The notes: a model not told the origin generated them from the letters alone. Positions 44,669-54,800 are shown, counted from the stretch's first letter. The stretch: DNA of 64,000 nt from Caulobacter sp. FWC2 (GCF_002742625.1 NZ_PEBF01000001.1:1984001-2048000); one strand, 5' to 3'. Program-made: numbers and translations.

Positions 44669-45863
44669 AGGCGACACGGGCGAATTCGGCGATCGGCTGC
44701 AGCAGCGGTGCGGTCAGGCCGGCGAAGGTCGCCACGGCGCGCGCGGCGCGGCGCGCCGAGGGCTCCTCGGTCAGGTCGAAGCTGTTCTCGAACTGCTCGC
44801 GCTGGACATGCCGATAGCCATCGGCGTGATCGGCGGAGGCCGTTTCCAGCGCGCTGCCCAGCTGGTCGACGCCGGTGATCACCCGGCCCAGGTTCCAGTG
44901 GTTGAAGTTCTTGTCGTCCTGCCAGTCATGGCCTTGCGGGTTCAGGAAGATGCACGGCCGCGAGCGCAGCAGGAACTCATAGACCTGGCTGCTGGCGTCG
45001 CCGAGATAGATGTCGGCGGCCTGGGTGTAGGCCATGGTCGTCGAGGCGCGGCTGCCCAGATCGATATGGATGTTCGGCGCGTTCAGGTGGCGCGCCTCCA
45101 TGCGGCCGGGACGATCGATGCGCAGCTTGTCGACACTGATCGTGAATGGTCGCTCGAAAAGCATGACGTGCGGCGCGAAGATCAGCTGGTACTCCGGATG
45201 GTCGACGAACCAGTCCAGCACCTGGCGACCGGCGGTGAACCACGACGACAGATGCGGCGAGACGTGCGGATTGTACAGCACCAGCGGACGTCCGTCGTTC
45301 GGCAGAGGCCGCACGGGGGCGGCAGAGGCCAGATCGAACTTCGGATAACCGACCACCGAGATTGCTTCCGGCTTCACGCCGGTGTCGCTGATCAGGCGCT
45401 CGCGGATTTTGGGACCCGAGACCAGCACGTGGTCGAAGAGAGCGCTGGCGGGGTCGAAGCCGACGGCCCGGTCGCCGGCGCCGTGGCGGGTGTGGACGAT
45501 CTTCAGGTGATCCAGGCCGAACTGGGTCTTGAGGATCAGCGAGGTCTTCTCGGCGACCACCAGCACGTCGATCGAGCGGAAGAACTCGAGGTTGTCGCGG
45601 TAGAACAACAGCTTGCCGGCGGGCACAAGGCGCTCCAGCACCTGGTGCGCCAGCCGGCTGGACTTGCGCGTCAGGCCCAGTTCCACGACAGGAAGGCCAG
45701 GCCTGCCTCCGCTCAACCGCGTCACCTCGGCGGTCAGCCGGGCGTTCGACGTCGCGATGACGATCTCGGCGTCGAGATGGGCGTCCAGCATCGCCAGGGC
45801 GATCGGCAGGCTGTGCGCCACCTGATGAACTTGGTCGTGATTGAAGAGGAAACAGATCCGCAT
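44661..45863 (-). CDS. CDP-glycerol glycerophosphotransferase-like protein
   Basis: The 400-residue protein has a GT-B-like layout with VVAEKTSLILK, KIVHTRHGAGDRA, VGYPKFD, and near the C-terminus ADIYLGDASSQVYEFLLRSRPCIF, split by the family's acidic centre. This matches the TagB/TagF-type fold (Glyphos_transf). Related proteins in Gram-negative clusters transfer glycerol phosphate or other nucleotide-activated groups to a glycan. ATG 45863 was chosen because RICFLFNHDQVH is a sensible first strand; the ribosome site is weak. It is cytoplasmic, between the propeller gene and the flippase gene. Confidence 0.78.
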   Translation of the reverse strand: MRICFLFNHDQVHQVAHSLPIALAMLDAHLDAEIVIATSNARLTAEVTRLSGGRPGLPVVELGLTRKSSRLAHQVLERLVPAGKLLFYRDNLEFFRSIDVLVVAEKTSLILKTQFGLDHLKIVHTRHGAGDRAVGFDPASALFDHVLVSGPKIRERLISDTGVKPEAISVVGYPKFDLASAAPVRPLPNDGRPLVLYNPHVSPHLSSWFTAGRQVLDWFVDHPEYQLIFAPHVMLFERPFTISVDKLRIDRPGRMEARHLNAPNIHIDLGSRASTTMAYTQAADIYLGDASSQVYEFLLRSRPCIFLNPQGHDWQDDKNFNHWNLGRVITGVDQLGSALETASADHADGYRHVQREQFENSFDLTEEPSARRAARAVATFAGLTAPLLQPIAEFARVAYG

Positions 45864-45949
45864 ACCAGTCTGACGCCGCCGATCGAGCTGGGCCGTAACG
45901 GATCTTTCAATATTGTGACCGCGGCGCTCGCCGTGTGGGGCGCAAAGCG

Positions 45950-46864
45950 CTAGGCCGAGCGTCCGGTTTTCGCACGGCGGGCCCGGATCTTGCGAGCGAC
46001 GTCGATCGCCAGGCCGTGGGGCGAGCCCTTGATCCACTTGGCGTCGAACAGGGTCACGGGGCCGCAGGCGGCCAGGGTGTGGCGTCCGCGGGTGTAGCGG
46101 CCGGCGTTGACGGGGCCTTTCAGGATTTCCGTCGCGTCGGCGTCGAAGCGGTCAGGCGTCAGGACGTTGACGACCAGCAGGCGCAGGTCGCCGCCGTAGG
46201 TTCGCGTGCAGTCCTGGACCGGCAGATGCAGGCGGCCCTCATGGACGAAGGGCGTGCCGCCCGGCCGGCTGCTGGCCAGGTCGATCCGCACCGGATTGCC
46301 CGGATGGGGCGTCCAGGGACCTTCGAGGCGGTCGGCATGGGCCAGGTGCAGCTTGCCCTGCTTGTCCCGCTGGGTCCCGTCGGGCGAATAGGCGCACCAC
46401 CAACGGCCTTCCCACTGGAAGAAGGTCGGATCGATGGCCGGGGTGTCGAAGGCGATTTTCGTCACCGGCTCCCAGACGTCCGGGAAGCGCTTGGCGCGGT
46501 AGAGCGTGAAGGTTCCCGACCGGTAGGCCTCCGGCGTCATCCAGGTCTCGCCCTCGGCCTCGAACACCACGGGGTAGGAGAGGTGCCAGGGCTCGCGGAT
46601 CACGGTGCTCCGGCGGACCGGTCTGTAGTCGGCGTCCAGCTCGATATGATCGATGACACCGTGCCGCGTGCGGTAATCATAGGCCTCGGCGAACAGATGC
46701 AGGCGGCCGTCGCGCCATAGGCCGAACGGGTCGGCCAGGAAGGTATAGGACGGCTCCTCCGGCAGCCAGCGCACCGGCGCGGCATGCAGGCCGCCGGCCG
46801 CGGCGACTCCCTGGATCGAGCTTTCGATCACGCCGACGCGCCAGATGTCAGAGAATAGGGGCAT
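45950..46864 (-). CDS. Five-bladed-propeller protein of the GINT1-N type (paralogue of 29907-30776)
   Basis: The 304-residue protein shares DIWRVG, FLADPFG, DGRLHLF, EAYDYRTRHGVI, REPWHLSYP, PEAYRSG, DLASSRPGGT, QDCTRTYGG and CGPVTLFD with the cluster-1 protein. These are blades of a GH43-like propeller. No signal peptide is seen. It is the first gene of cluster 2, 86 bases before the CDP-glycerol-transferase-like gene. A role in modifying or capping the glycan is inferred from being present once in each cluster. Confidence 0.7.
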   Translation of the reverse strand: MPLFSDIWRVGVIESSIQGVAAAGGLHAAPVRWLPEEPSYTFLADPFGLWRDGRLHLFAEAYDYRTRHGVIDHIELDADYRPVRRSTVIREPWHLSYPVVFEAEGETWMTPEAYRSGTFTLYRAKRFPDVWEPVTKIAFDTPAIDPTFFQWEGRWWCAYSPDGTQRDKQGKLHLAHADRLEGPWTPHPGNPVRIDLASSRPGGTPFVHEGRLHLPVQDCTRTYGGDLRLLVVNVLTPDRFDADATEILKGPVNAGRYTRGRHTLAACGPVTLFDAKWIKGSPHGLAIDVARKIRARRAKTGRSA

Positions 46865-46908
46865 GTCCCTGCGCTAGCGCGACGTCGCCCCGATTGGCAA
46901 GCGCGGGC

Positions 46909-47169
46909 TTAACGCTCGGCGGAGCGCAGGCCTTGGGCCAGGGACTGCGCCGCGATCGCGGCCTGGGTGCGGTTGTGGACATTGAGCTTGCGCATCAGCG
47001 CGGTCATGTGCGCCTTGACCGTGGCTTCGGCGATGCCGAGGTCGTGGGCGATCTGCTTGTTCAGCAGTCCCAGATTGACGCCCTCCAGGACCTTCATCTG
47101 GGTCGGCGTCAGCGCGCCGAGGCCCGTCTCGATGTCCCGGTCTGCTCTGCGGATATCCATCATGGTCAT
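46909..47169 (-). CDS. Orphan LuxR-type HTH protein (no receiver domain)
   Basis: The 86-residue protein consists of a 17-residue leader and one LuxR/FixJ helix-turn-helix (LTPTQMKVLEGVNLG, then IAEATVKAHMTALMRKL and NRTQAA). Full-length response regulators of this type carry a 120-residue receiver in front; none is encoded upstream. It may be a stand-alone single-domain regulator such as GerE-like proteins, or the remnant of a truncated response regulator. ATG 47163 is an alternative start. It sits at the end of glycan cluster 2 on the same strand, 45 bases before its first gene, so control of that cluster is possible. Confidence 0.75.
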   Translation of the reverse strand: MTMMDIRRADRDIETGLGALTPTQMKVLEGVNLGLLNKQIAHDLGIAEATVKAHMTALMRKLNVHNRTQAAIAAQSLAQGLRSAER

Positions 47170-47320
47170 GCTGCAACCCCTCTTTCTCTTCCCCTGACCT
47201 CCGCGTTCGGAGGTGCGGCTACCGGTTTTTCTCGCTGCCGCTCTGAGTCGGCTGGTCCGGTTCGCTGATTTCGGATGTTAGCGTTATCTGTTGGACTAAT
47301 TCAAGAGATTTTAGAAATGT

Positions 47321-47339
47321 GAGCGTGAACATCACGCTC
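47321..47339. promoter_or_regulatory. Perfect inverted repeat GAGCGTGA-ACA-TCACGCTC
   Basis: Eight-base arms around a three-base centre lie between the divergent LuxR-type and GntR-type genes. The size and symmetry suit a dimeric regulator operator. No T-tract follows, so termination is unlikely. Confidence 0.55.
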
Positions 47340-47364
47340 GATCCGTGATATCCATGAGACCTGT

Positions 47365-47385
47365 CATACAGCTTTTCCCTGTATG
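47365..47385. promoter_or_regulatory. Perfect inverted repeat CATACAG-N7-CTGTATG
   Basis: Seven-base arms flank CTTTTCC. It lies about 75 bases before the GntR-type start and close to the first repeat. Either GntR autoregulation or control of the divergent gene is possible; half sites with GTAT/ATAC are common for FadR-type regulators. Confidence 0.5.
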
Positions 47386-47459
47386 GGCGGTGATCGGGCG
47401 CAGGGGTTGGCCTCACGACGCGAATGGCCCGATGGTGGCGTGAGCCGAAGGGGAGACTG

Positions 47460-48137
47460 ATGAGCGAAGGCCGCCTAGCCGACCGCGCCTATACGGGCAT
47501 CGTCGAGATGATCAACAGCGACGGGTTGGAGGTCGGCGACCGCCTGCCGTCGGAAGCGCGGCTCGCCGAGATGTTCGGCATGTCGCGCACCGTCGTGCGC
47601 GAGGCCCTGGTGCGTCTCGCCGCCGACAGCATCACCGAGGCGCGGCGTGGGGCGGGGTCGTTCATCAAGAACCGGCCGTCGGACAAGCTGAGCGCCTATA
47701 TGCCGCTGTCCGAGCTGCCCTCGACCATGGGCAGCTACGAGGTGCGCTTCGTGCTCGAGGCCGAGGCCGCGCGGCTGGCGGCGGTGCGGCGATCGGCGGA
47801 GGAGATGGCGAGCATCGAGGCGGCGCTTTCGAAGTTGCGCACGGCCCTGATGTCCAGCGCGCCGGCGCACGCCGAAGACATGGAGCTGCATCGCCAGATC
47901 GTGCTCGCCACGGCCAACCCCGCCTTCCTGGTCGCGTTCGAGGCGCTGGAGGCGGATGTCGACCGCATCATGCGGGCCGGCGTCGACATCTCCCGCTCGC
48001 GGCCGCCGGAAGCGATCGCCGAGATGATGCGTGAGCACGAGATGATCGTTGAAGCGATCCGGGCCCAGGACGCCGACGGCGCGGCCCTGGCGATGCGCTG
48101 GCATCTATCGCGAGGGCGAAAGCGGCTCATGCCCTAG
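47460..48137 (+). CDS. GntR-family regulator, FadR subfamily
   Basis: The 225-residue protein has an N-terminal winged helix (VGDRLPSEARLAEMFGMSRT, then VVREALVRLAA; about residues 22-70) and an all-helical FCD effector domain with the conserved EVRFVLEAEAARLAA, the metal-ligand-type His of DMELHRQIVLA and HEMIVEAI. ATG 47460 follows GGGGAG. It is convergent with gluconokinase (33-base overlap) and lies next to uronate/aldonate-type genes, so it probably senses a sugar acid. It may bind the inverted repeats upstream of it. Confidence 0.88.
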   Translation: MSEGRLADRAYTGIVEMINSDGLEVGDRLPSEARLAEMFGMSRTVVREALVRLAADSITEARRGAGSFIKNRPSDKLSAYMPLSELPSTMGSYEVRFVLEAEAARLAAVRRSAEEMASIEAALSKLRTALMSSAPAHAEDMELHRQIVLATANPAFLVAFEALEADVDRIMRAGVDISRSRPPEAIAEMMREHEMIVEAIRAQDADGAALAMRWHLSRGRKRLMP

Positions 48138-48692
48138 GCGCGCAGCGCCGAGCGGTCGCGTCGCCGTTTCCAGCCAGGTCTGGCTCAGCGCGCGCAGGCG
48201 TTCGGGCGAGGTGGCGGCGTCGAGCGTGAGAACGGCTTCGTCGGGGGCGGGGCGCTCCAGGGTGGCTAACTGGCTGTCCAGCAGACTAGCCGGCATGTAG
48301 TGGCCCGCGCGCTGGGTGATGCGGCGCAGAAGCTCGTCTGGCTGGGCGTCCAGCAGGATGAAGCGTGTGGGAGCGCCGATGGCCGCGCGCAGACGCTCGC
48401 GATAGTCGCGTTTCAGCGCCGAACAGGCCGCCACGACACCGCCTTGCGTCGACAGCGTCTCGCCAATGGCCGCGCCCAGCCGATCCAGCCACGGCCAGCG
48501 ATCATCGTCGACCAAAGGCTGGCCCGCCCGCATCTTGGCGACGGCGCTTGCGTCATGGAACGCGTCGCCTTCCAGGAAGGGGCAGTCCAGCGCCCCCGCC
48601 AGCAGGGCGCCCAGGGTCGACTTCCCACAGCCGCTGACGCCCATCACGACGACGGCGAAACTGACAGAGCGTGCTGGGCGCGATGGCGGCAA
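48105..48692 (-). CDS. Gluconokinase
   Basis: The protein of about 195 residues has the P-loop MGVSGCGKSTLG, FLEGDAFHD, KMRAGQPLVDDDRWPWL and CSALKRDYRERLR, all characteristic of GntK/IdnK-type gluconate kinases. It forms 6-phosphogluconate, which enters the Entner-Doudoroff route. TTG 48692 was chosen because it keeps the first beta strand and follows GAGG; GTG/ATG 48644 would remove part of the strand before the P-loop. It is divergent from the beta-helix/propeller gene with a palindrome between them, and its 3' end overlaps the GntR gene. Confidence 0.87.
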   Translation of the reverse strand: MPPSRPARSVSFAVVVMGVSGCGKSTLGALLAGALDCPFLEGDAFHDASAVAKMRAGQPLVDDDRWPWLDRLGAAIGETLSTQGGVVAACSALKRDYRERLRAAIGAPTRFILLDAQPDELLRRITQRAGHYMPASLLDSQLATLERPAPDEAVLTLDAATSPERLRALSQTWLETATRPLGAARLGHEPLSPSR

Positions 48693-48772
48693 ATGGGGGC
48701 CTCGACCTGACGGTGTCGAAGATCGACACGCCACGGCTGAGGTTCTAGCGGCGTGTCGGCGAGCCGTAACTA

Positions 48773-48784
48773 CGACCATGGTCG
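48773..48784. promoter_or_regulatory. Palindromic operator CGACCATGGTCG (site 1)
   Basis: A perfect 12-bp palindrome lies in the divergent region, 80 bases from the gluconokinase start and 60 from the next plus-strand gene. The longer 16-base element TACGACCATGGTCGCG matches the TBDR-promoter palindrome (54995-55012) at 14 positions. The LacI (58204) and GntR (47460) products are both candidates to bind it. Confidence 0.65.
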
Positions 48785-48843
48785 CGGTGGTCGCCACCGC
48801 CGACCGCTCTATCACTAGTCCCAAAGTAGATTTGGGAAGCAGC

Positions 48844-51800
48844 ATGAGAGCGATCCTGTTGTCGGCGATCCTGGTGGCCGCGTGCCCCATCGTGGCGGAA
48901 GCCGCAGCTTCGACCTCCTTCCTGCCGAAAGCGCCGGACGATCCCAAGGCGATCACGGTCAAGGGCGTGGGCGATGGCAAGGCCGACGACACGGACGCCG
49001 TCCAGAAGGCCATCGACGCGGCGCGCGACGGCACGGGTCATGGCCTGGTTTTCCTGCCATCGGGTCGCTATCGCATCAGTCGGAGCCTGCTGGTGCCGCC
49101 GGGCGTCCGCGTTTTCGGCGTTGGTCCGACGCGTCCCACCTTCGTGCTGGGCGCCAACACGCCGGGCTTCCAGCAGGGCGTCGGCACGATGATCGTGTTC
49201 ACCGGCGGCGACCAGTACCAGGTCGGTGACATCCCCGTGCCGGTCCCGACCGTGCGGCCCGCGACCGCCAAGGTGCGCGACGCCAATTCGGGCACCTTCT
49301 ATTCGTCGATGAGCAATGTCGACATCGAGATCGGCGACGGCAATCCAGCCGCCGCTGGCGTGCGGTTCCGCATGGCCCAGCACGCCTTCCTCAGCCACAT
49401 GGACTTCCGCCTGGGCTCGGCGTTCGCCGGCGTCTACCAGGCCGGCAACATCATGGAGGACGTCCACTTCCACGGCGGTCGCTACGGCATCGTCACCGAG
49501 AAGACCTCTCCGGCCTGGCAGTTCACCCTGCTGGACTCGACCTTCGACGGCCAGCGCGATGCGGCGATCCGCGAGCACGAGGTCGACCTGACGCTGGTCA
49601 ATGTGGCCATCAGGAACACACCCGTCGGCATCGAGATCGACAAGGGTTACAGCGACAGCCTGTGGGGCAAGAACGTCCGCTTCGAGAACGTCTCCAAGGC
49701 AGGCGTCGTCATCTCGGCCGAGGACAACGTCTTCACCCAAGTCGGCTTCGACAACGCCGTGGCGTCCAACACGCCGGTGTTCGCCCGCTTCCGCGAGAGC
49801 GGCGAGACCGTGGACGGCAAGGGCAAGGCCTATCGGGTCGCCAACTTCACCTATGGCCTGACCCTGCCGGGCCTGGGTCACGTGGGCGAGTACAAGACGA
49901 TTTCCGACATTGCGCCGCTGAAGGCGCTGCCGGCCGCCACCGGGCCGGCCTTGCGGGCCACGCCGCCGATCGGTGAATGGACCAACGTGAAGACGCTAGG
50001 CGTCGTGGGCGACGGCGCGACCGACGACACGGTCGCCTTGCAGAAGGCGATCGACAGCCACCGGGTGCTCTATCTGCCGATCGGCTTCTACAGGGTCACT
50101 GACACGCTGAAGCTGAAGGCCGACACCGTGCTGATCGGCCTGCATCCGGCTCTGACCCAGTTGGTCATCCCCGACGCCAATCCCCGCCATGCCGGCGTCG
50201 GGACGGTGAAGCCGATCCTGGAGACGCCGAGGGGCGGCGACAATATCCTGTCCGGCATCGGCCTGTTCACCGGCCGTGTGAACCCACGCGCCTCGGCGCT
50301 GCTGTGGCGGTCGGGCGAGAAGTCCCTGGTCACCGACGTCAAGATCATGGGGGGCGGCGGCACGCCCACCGCCGACGGCAAGCCGCTGGGCGCTGCCCAG
50401 GCCCGCAGCGGCGATCCGGTGGCCGACGGCCGCTGGGACGCACAGTACCCCAGCATCTGGGTCACCGATGGCGGCGGCGGCACCTTTGCCAATGTCTGGA
50501 GCCCGAACACCTTCGCCTCGGCCGGATTCTACATCAGCGACACCAAGACGCCGGGCCACATCTACGAGGTCTCGGTCGAGCACCACGTGCGCAACGAGTT
50601 CGTGCTCGACAATGTGGAGAACTGGGAATTCCTGGCGCCGCAGACCGAGCAGGAGGTCGGCGACGGCCCCGATGCGGTGTCGCTGGAGATCCGCAACTCC
50701 AAGAACATCCTGTTCGCCAACTATCACGGCTATCGGGTCACGCGTTCGTACCACCCGGCCGAGACGGCGGTGAAGCTGTTCAACTCGACTGATATCCGCT
50801 TCCGCAATGTCCACATCAACGCCGAGAGCGGCGTGGCCCTGTGCGACACCATCAGCTGCGGGACCTACCTGCGGGCCAGCAAGTATCCGTTCGAGAACGC
50901 CATCCAGGATAAGACCCGCAAGCTGGAGGTGCGCGAGCGCGAGTTCGCGGTGCTGGACGTCAAGGCCGACCAGCCGGCCCCACCGCCGGCCAATCCGAGC
51001 GTCAGGAAGCTGGAGACCGGCTTCTGGTCGATCTCGGGCGCGACGGTGGGCGCGGACGGGGCGCTGTACTTCGTCGAGAAGCGGTTCCAGCGGATCTACC
51101 GCTGGACGGCGGCCAAGGGTCTGGAGATCGTCCGCGACAGCTCGCTCGACCCAACCAACCTGGCCGTCGATCGCTCGGGAAACCTGCTGGTGGTGTCGTC
51201 GCTTGGGCCGCAAGGCGCGGTCTATTCGATCGATCCGAACGGCCCCAAGGACCAGATGACCCTGATCGCGCCGACGGCCGTATCCGCGCGCGCCGGCGCC
51301 AAGACGCTGCTGCCGGTCAACTGGTGGAACAACGGCGAGTTCAAGGATCAGTACGACCCGGCCAAGGGCGAGTTCACCACCCTTGCCGAGATGTTCGCCC
51401 GCGATGTCGGAACGCCCAAGGCCCAGGAATATGTCTCGCCCGACGGCAGCGTGTCGCTGCCCGCCTTCCGAGTGTGGCAGCAGGGGCCGCCGGACCATGT
51501 CGGCTGGCGCTGGTCCGACAGCCTGCAGACCCACGGCCTGATCGGCGGCGCGGTCGGCGAGCGATTGTTCGTCACCAACGGCTCTGAGAACAAGACCTAT
51601 AGCGGTCAGGTCGGTCCCGGCGGGACGCTGACCGACCTCAAGGTCTTCGCCAATCGCGGCGGCGAGAGCGTCGCGGTGGACGGGCAGGGCCGGGTGTTCG
51701 TCGCCAATGGCCAGATCTTTCAGTACGGCGCCGATGGCCAGCCTACCGGCCGCATCGACGTGCCCGAGCGGCCGCTGCAACTGATCTTCGGCGGGGAGGG

Positions 51801-51855
51801 CGGCAAGACCCTGTTCGTCCTGACCCACCATTCGCTCTACGCTGTGAACCCGTAG
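48844..51855 (+). CDS. Exported double beta-helix (pectate-lyase-3 type) plus SMP-30-like propeller protein
   Basis: The 1003-residue protein has a signal peptide (ILVAACPIVAEAAA). Two right-handed beta-helix domains follow; each begins with the glycosidase/lyase signature DGKADDTDAVQKAID (about residue 43) and DGATDDTVALQKAID (about 397), as in GH55- and GH28-related enzymes. The last third (about 720-1003) has repeated ANLAVDRSGNLLVV- and GESVAVDGQGRVFVANGQ-type blades of an SMP-30/gluconolactonase-like propeller. The combination suggests depolymerisation plus lactone or sugar-acid handling in the periplasm or at the surface. Specific activity cannot be stated. A tandem paralogue follows after 20 bases. 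Confidence 0.75.
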   Translation: MRAILLSAILVAACPIVAEAAASTSFLPKAPDDPKAITVKGVGDGKADDTDAVQKAIDAARDGTGHGLVFLPSGRYRISRSLLVPPGVRVFGVGPTRPTFVLGANTPGFQQGVGTMIVFTGGDQYQVGDIPVPVPTVRPATAKVRDANSGTFYSSMSNVDIEIGDGNPAAAGVRFRMAQHAFLSHMDFRLGSAFAGVYQAGNIMEDVHFHGGRYGIVTEKTSPAWQFTLLDSTFDGQRDAAIREHEVDLTLVNVAIRNTPVGIEIDKGYSDSLWGKNVRFENVSKAGVVISAEDNVFTQVGFDNAVASNTPVFARFRESGETVDGKGKAYRVANFTYGLTLPGLGHVGEYKTISDIAPLKALPAATGPALRATPPIGEWTNVKTLGVVGDGATDDTVALQKAIDSHRVLYLPIGFYRVTDTLKLKADTVLIGLHPALTQLVIPDANPRHAGVGTVKPILETPRGGDNILSGIGLFTGRVNPRASALLWRSGEKSLVTDVKIMGGGGTPTADGKPLGAAQARSGDPVADGRWDAQYPSIWVTDGGGGTFANVWSPNTFASAGFYISDTKTPGHIYEVSVEHHVRNEFVLDNVENWEFLAPQTEQEVGDGPDAVSLEIRNSKNILFANYHGYRVTRSYHPAETAVKLFNSTDIRFRNVHINAESGVALCDTISCGTYLRASKYPFENAIQDKTRKLEVREREFAVLDVKADQPAPPPANPSVRKLETGFWSISGATVGADGALYFVEKRFQRIYRWTAAKGLEIVRDSSLDPTNLAVDRSGNLLVVSSLGPQGAVYSIDPNGPKDQMTLIAPTAVSARAGAKTLLPVNWWNNGEFKDQYDPAKGEFTTLAEMFARDVGTPKAQEYVSPDGSVSLPAFRVWQQGPPDHVGWRWSDSLQTHGLIGGAVGERLFVTNGSENKTYSGQVGPGGTLTDLKVFANRGGESVAVDGQGRVFVANGQIFQYGADGQPTGRIDVPERPLQLIFGGEGGKTLFVLTHHSLYAVNP

Positions 51856-51875
51856 GTCGGGTGAGGGAGGCTGCC

Positions 51876-54800
51876 ATGAAGCATTGGCTTGTGTTGGGCG
51901 CGGCTTCGATCGCGCTGAGTTTGGCGACCGGTTCCGCCTGGGCTTCGACCTCGGTCCTGGCGACGGTGCCCGACGACCCGGCCGCTATCGTGGTCAAGGC
52001 CAAGGGCGACGGGAAGACCGACGACGGCGCGGCGATCCAGGCGGCGATCGACGCGGCTGCGGCCAAGCCGGGCGGCGGTCTCGTCTTCCTGCCCTCGGGC
52101 CGCTACCGGATCAGCAAGACCCTGTTCCTGTGGCCGGGCGTGCGGGTGTTCGGCGTCGGCGCCACGCGGCCGCTCATCGAACTCCCCGACGCCACGCCGG
52201 GCTTCCAGAAGGGCGTGGCCAACATGGTCATCTTCGCCGGCGCCAAGCGCGATCCGGCGGGGCGTCCGGTGGCCTTCCCGCCGCCGGGCAGCGTGCCGTT
52301 CGACAAGGACGTGCCAGACGCCAATCCCGGCACCTTCTATAGCGCGATGAGCAACATCGACTTCAAGATCGGCAAGGGTAATCCGGCCGCCACGGCGATC
52401 CGCTTCCACGCCGCCCAGCACGCCGTGCTGACCCACATGGACTTCGACATCGGCTCGGGCCTTGCGGGCCTTTATCACGTCGCCAACGAGGCCGAGGACC
52501 TGCGTTTCAAGGGCGGCCGCTACGGCATCCTGGCCGAGAAGCCGTCGCCGGCCTGGGGCTTCGTGCTGCTGGACTCGACCTTCGAGGGCCAGCGCGACGC
52601 GGCGATCCGTGAGCACGAGGCGGGCCTGACCCTAGTCAATGTGGCGATGAAGGACACGCCCGTCGGGATCGAGATCGACAAGGGCTACGGCGACTGGCTG
52701 TGGGGCAAGGACGTCCGCTTCGAGAACATCTCCAAGGCCGGCGTCGTCATCTCCAACGAGCGCAACGTCTACACCCAGGTCGGCTTCGAGAACGCCGTGG
52801 CGTCAAACACCCCGGTGTTCGCCCGCTTCCGCGACAGCGGCAAGACGGTCGCCGGCAAGGGGGCGACCTATCACGTTTCGGCCTTCAACCACGGCCTGAC
52901 CGTGCCGGCTCCCGGCCAGATGGGCGAGTACCGCACGAACCTCCAGGCCGAACCGTTGAAGGCCTTTCCCCAGCCCAACGCGCCCGCGATCCGGGCCCTG
53001 CCGGCGACCGCCGACTGGACGAATGTCCGCACGCTGGGGGCCAAGGGCGACAACGCCACCGACGACACCGTCGCCATCCAGAAGGCGATTGACGGCCATC
53101 GCGTGGTCTATTTCCCGACCGGCTTCTATCGCGTCACCGACACCCTGAAGCTCAAGTCCGACACCGTGCTGATCGGTCTGCACCCCAGCCTGACCCAGAT
53201 CGTGCTGCCCCACGGCACGCCCGCCTACCAAGGCGTCGGCGCGCCAAAGGCCCTGGTGGAGTCGGCCAAGGGCGGCGACAATATCGTCTTCGGCCTGGGC
53301 CTCTACACGGACGGGGCCAATCCACGCGCGACGGCGCTGCTGTGGACGGCCGGCGCGACCTCGATGGTCAACGACGTCAAGTTCCAGGGCGGCCACGGCA
53401 CCAACCTGTTCGATGGCGCGCGGGTCATCCCCTACAACGCCAACGGCACGGGCGACGCCGATCCAGCCAAGCGCTGGGCGGGGCAGTATCCCAGCCTGTG
53501 GGTGACCAATGGCGGCGGCGGGACATTCTCCAACGTCTGGAGTCCCAATACCTACGCCTATACCGGCATCTACGTTTCCGACACCACGACGCCGGGCCAC
53601 GTCTACCAGGCTTCGGTCGAGCACCATGTGCGCACCGAGATCACCCTCAACCGCGTCGCCAACTGGGAGTTCCTGGCGCCTCAGACCGAGGAGGAGGCCG
53701 GAGAGGGCGAGGACACCGTCTCGCTGGAGGTCCGCGACTCGCACAACATCCTGCTGGCCAACTATCACGGCTATCGCGTCACCCGGACGCGCAAGCCGGC
53801 GGCGGCGGCGGTGCGAGTCTACAACTCGCACGACATCCGGTTCCGCAACGTGGCGGTCAATGGCGAGAGTGGTCTGGGAACCTGCGACGAGAACGGCTGC
53901 GCGACTTTCCTGCGCCTGACCAAGTATCCCTACGAGAACGCGATCCAGGACGTCACCAACGGCCTGGAAGTGCGCGAGCGGCAGTTCGCGGTGCTGGACC
54001 TGCCAGCCGTCTCGAAGCCGGTCGCGCCCTCGGCCTTCCCGGCCGGCGCGACGGTGGAGAAGCTGGCCGACGGATTCTATTCGCTGGGCGGCGGGGCCGT
54101 CGATGCGGCTGGGATACTCTACTTCGCCGACCGCAAACATCAGCGCATCTACAGCTGGTCGGACGCCCGCAAGCTGTCGATCGTGCGCGACAACACCCTC
54201 GATCCGGTCAACCTGGCGGTCGACGCCTCGGGCAACCTGCTGCTGCTGTCGTCGGACGGCCGCAACGGCTCGGTCTACAGCTTCAAGCCGGGCAGTCCGG
54301 ACGACGCGGTGACCGTAATCGCCGCCACCCCGGTCGCCGACCATGCCGGCGCGGCGACCGTGCTGCCGGTCAACTGGTGGAACAACGGCGAGTTCAAGGA
54401 CCAGATCGATCCGGAGACCTACCAGTACCCGACCCTGGCGGAGCTCTTCGTGCGCGACATGGCCCTGTCCAAGCCAAAGGAATATGTCTCGCCGGACGGC
54501 AGCCTGGCCCTGCCAGCCTACCGCGTCTTCCAGCAGGGGCCGCCCGACTATCGCGGCCTGCGCTTCTCGGACTCGCTGGACACCTATGGCTTCACGACGG
54601 CCAAGCCGGGCCAGCGGGTGTTCCTGGCCAACAGCTCCGAGAACAAGACCTATAGCGGTGTCGTGGGCACGGGCGGTTCCATCACCGACCTGAAGCCCTT
54701 CGCTGACCGTGGCGGCGAGAGCGTGGCGTCGGACGCTCAAGGGCGCGTCTATGTCGCCAACGGCCAGGTGTTCGTCTACGGGTCCGACGGCCAGGAACTG

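Noticed and set aside
47219..47416. 65-codon minus-strand frame in the LuxR-GntR gap
   Set aside because: It covers two inverted repeats, lacks a ribosome binding site and has no recognisable feature.
52803..54740. 645-codon open frame antisense to the second beta-helix/propeller gene, with a similar one at 49996-51831
   Set aside because: Both copies are simply complementary shadows of paralogous genes and show no domain of their own.
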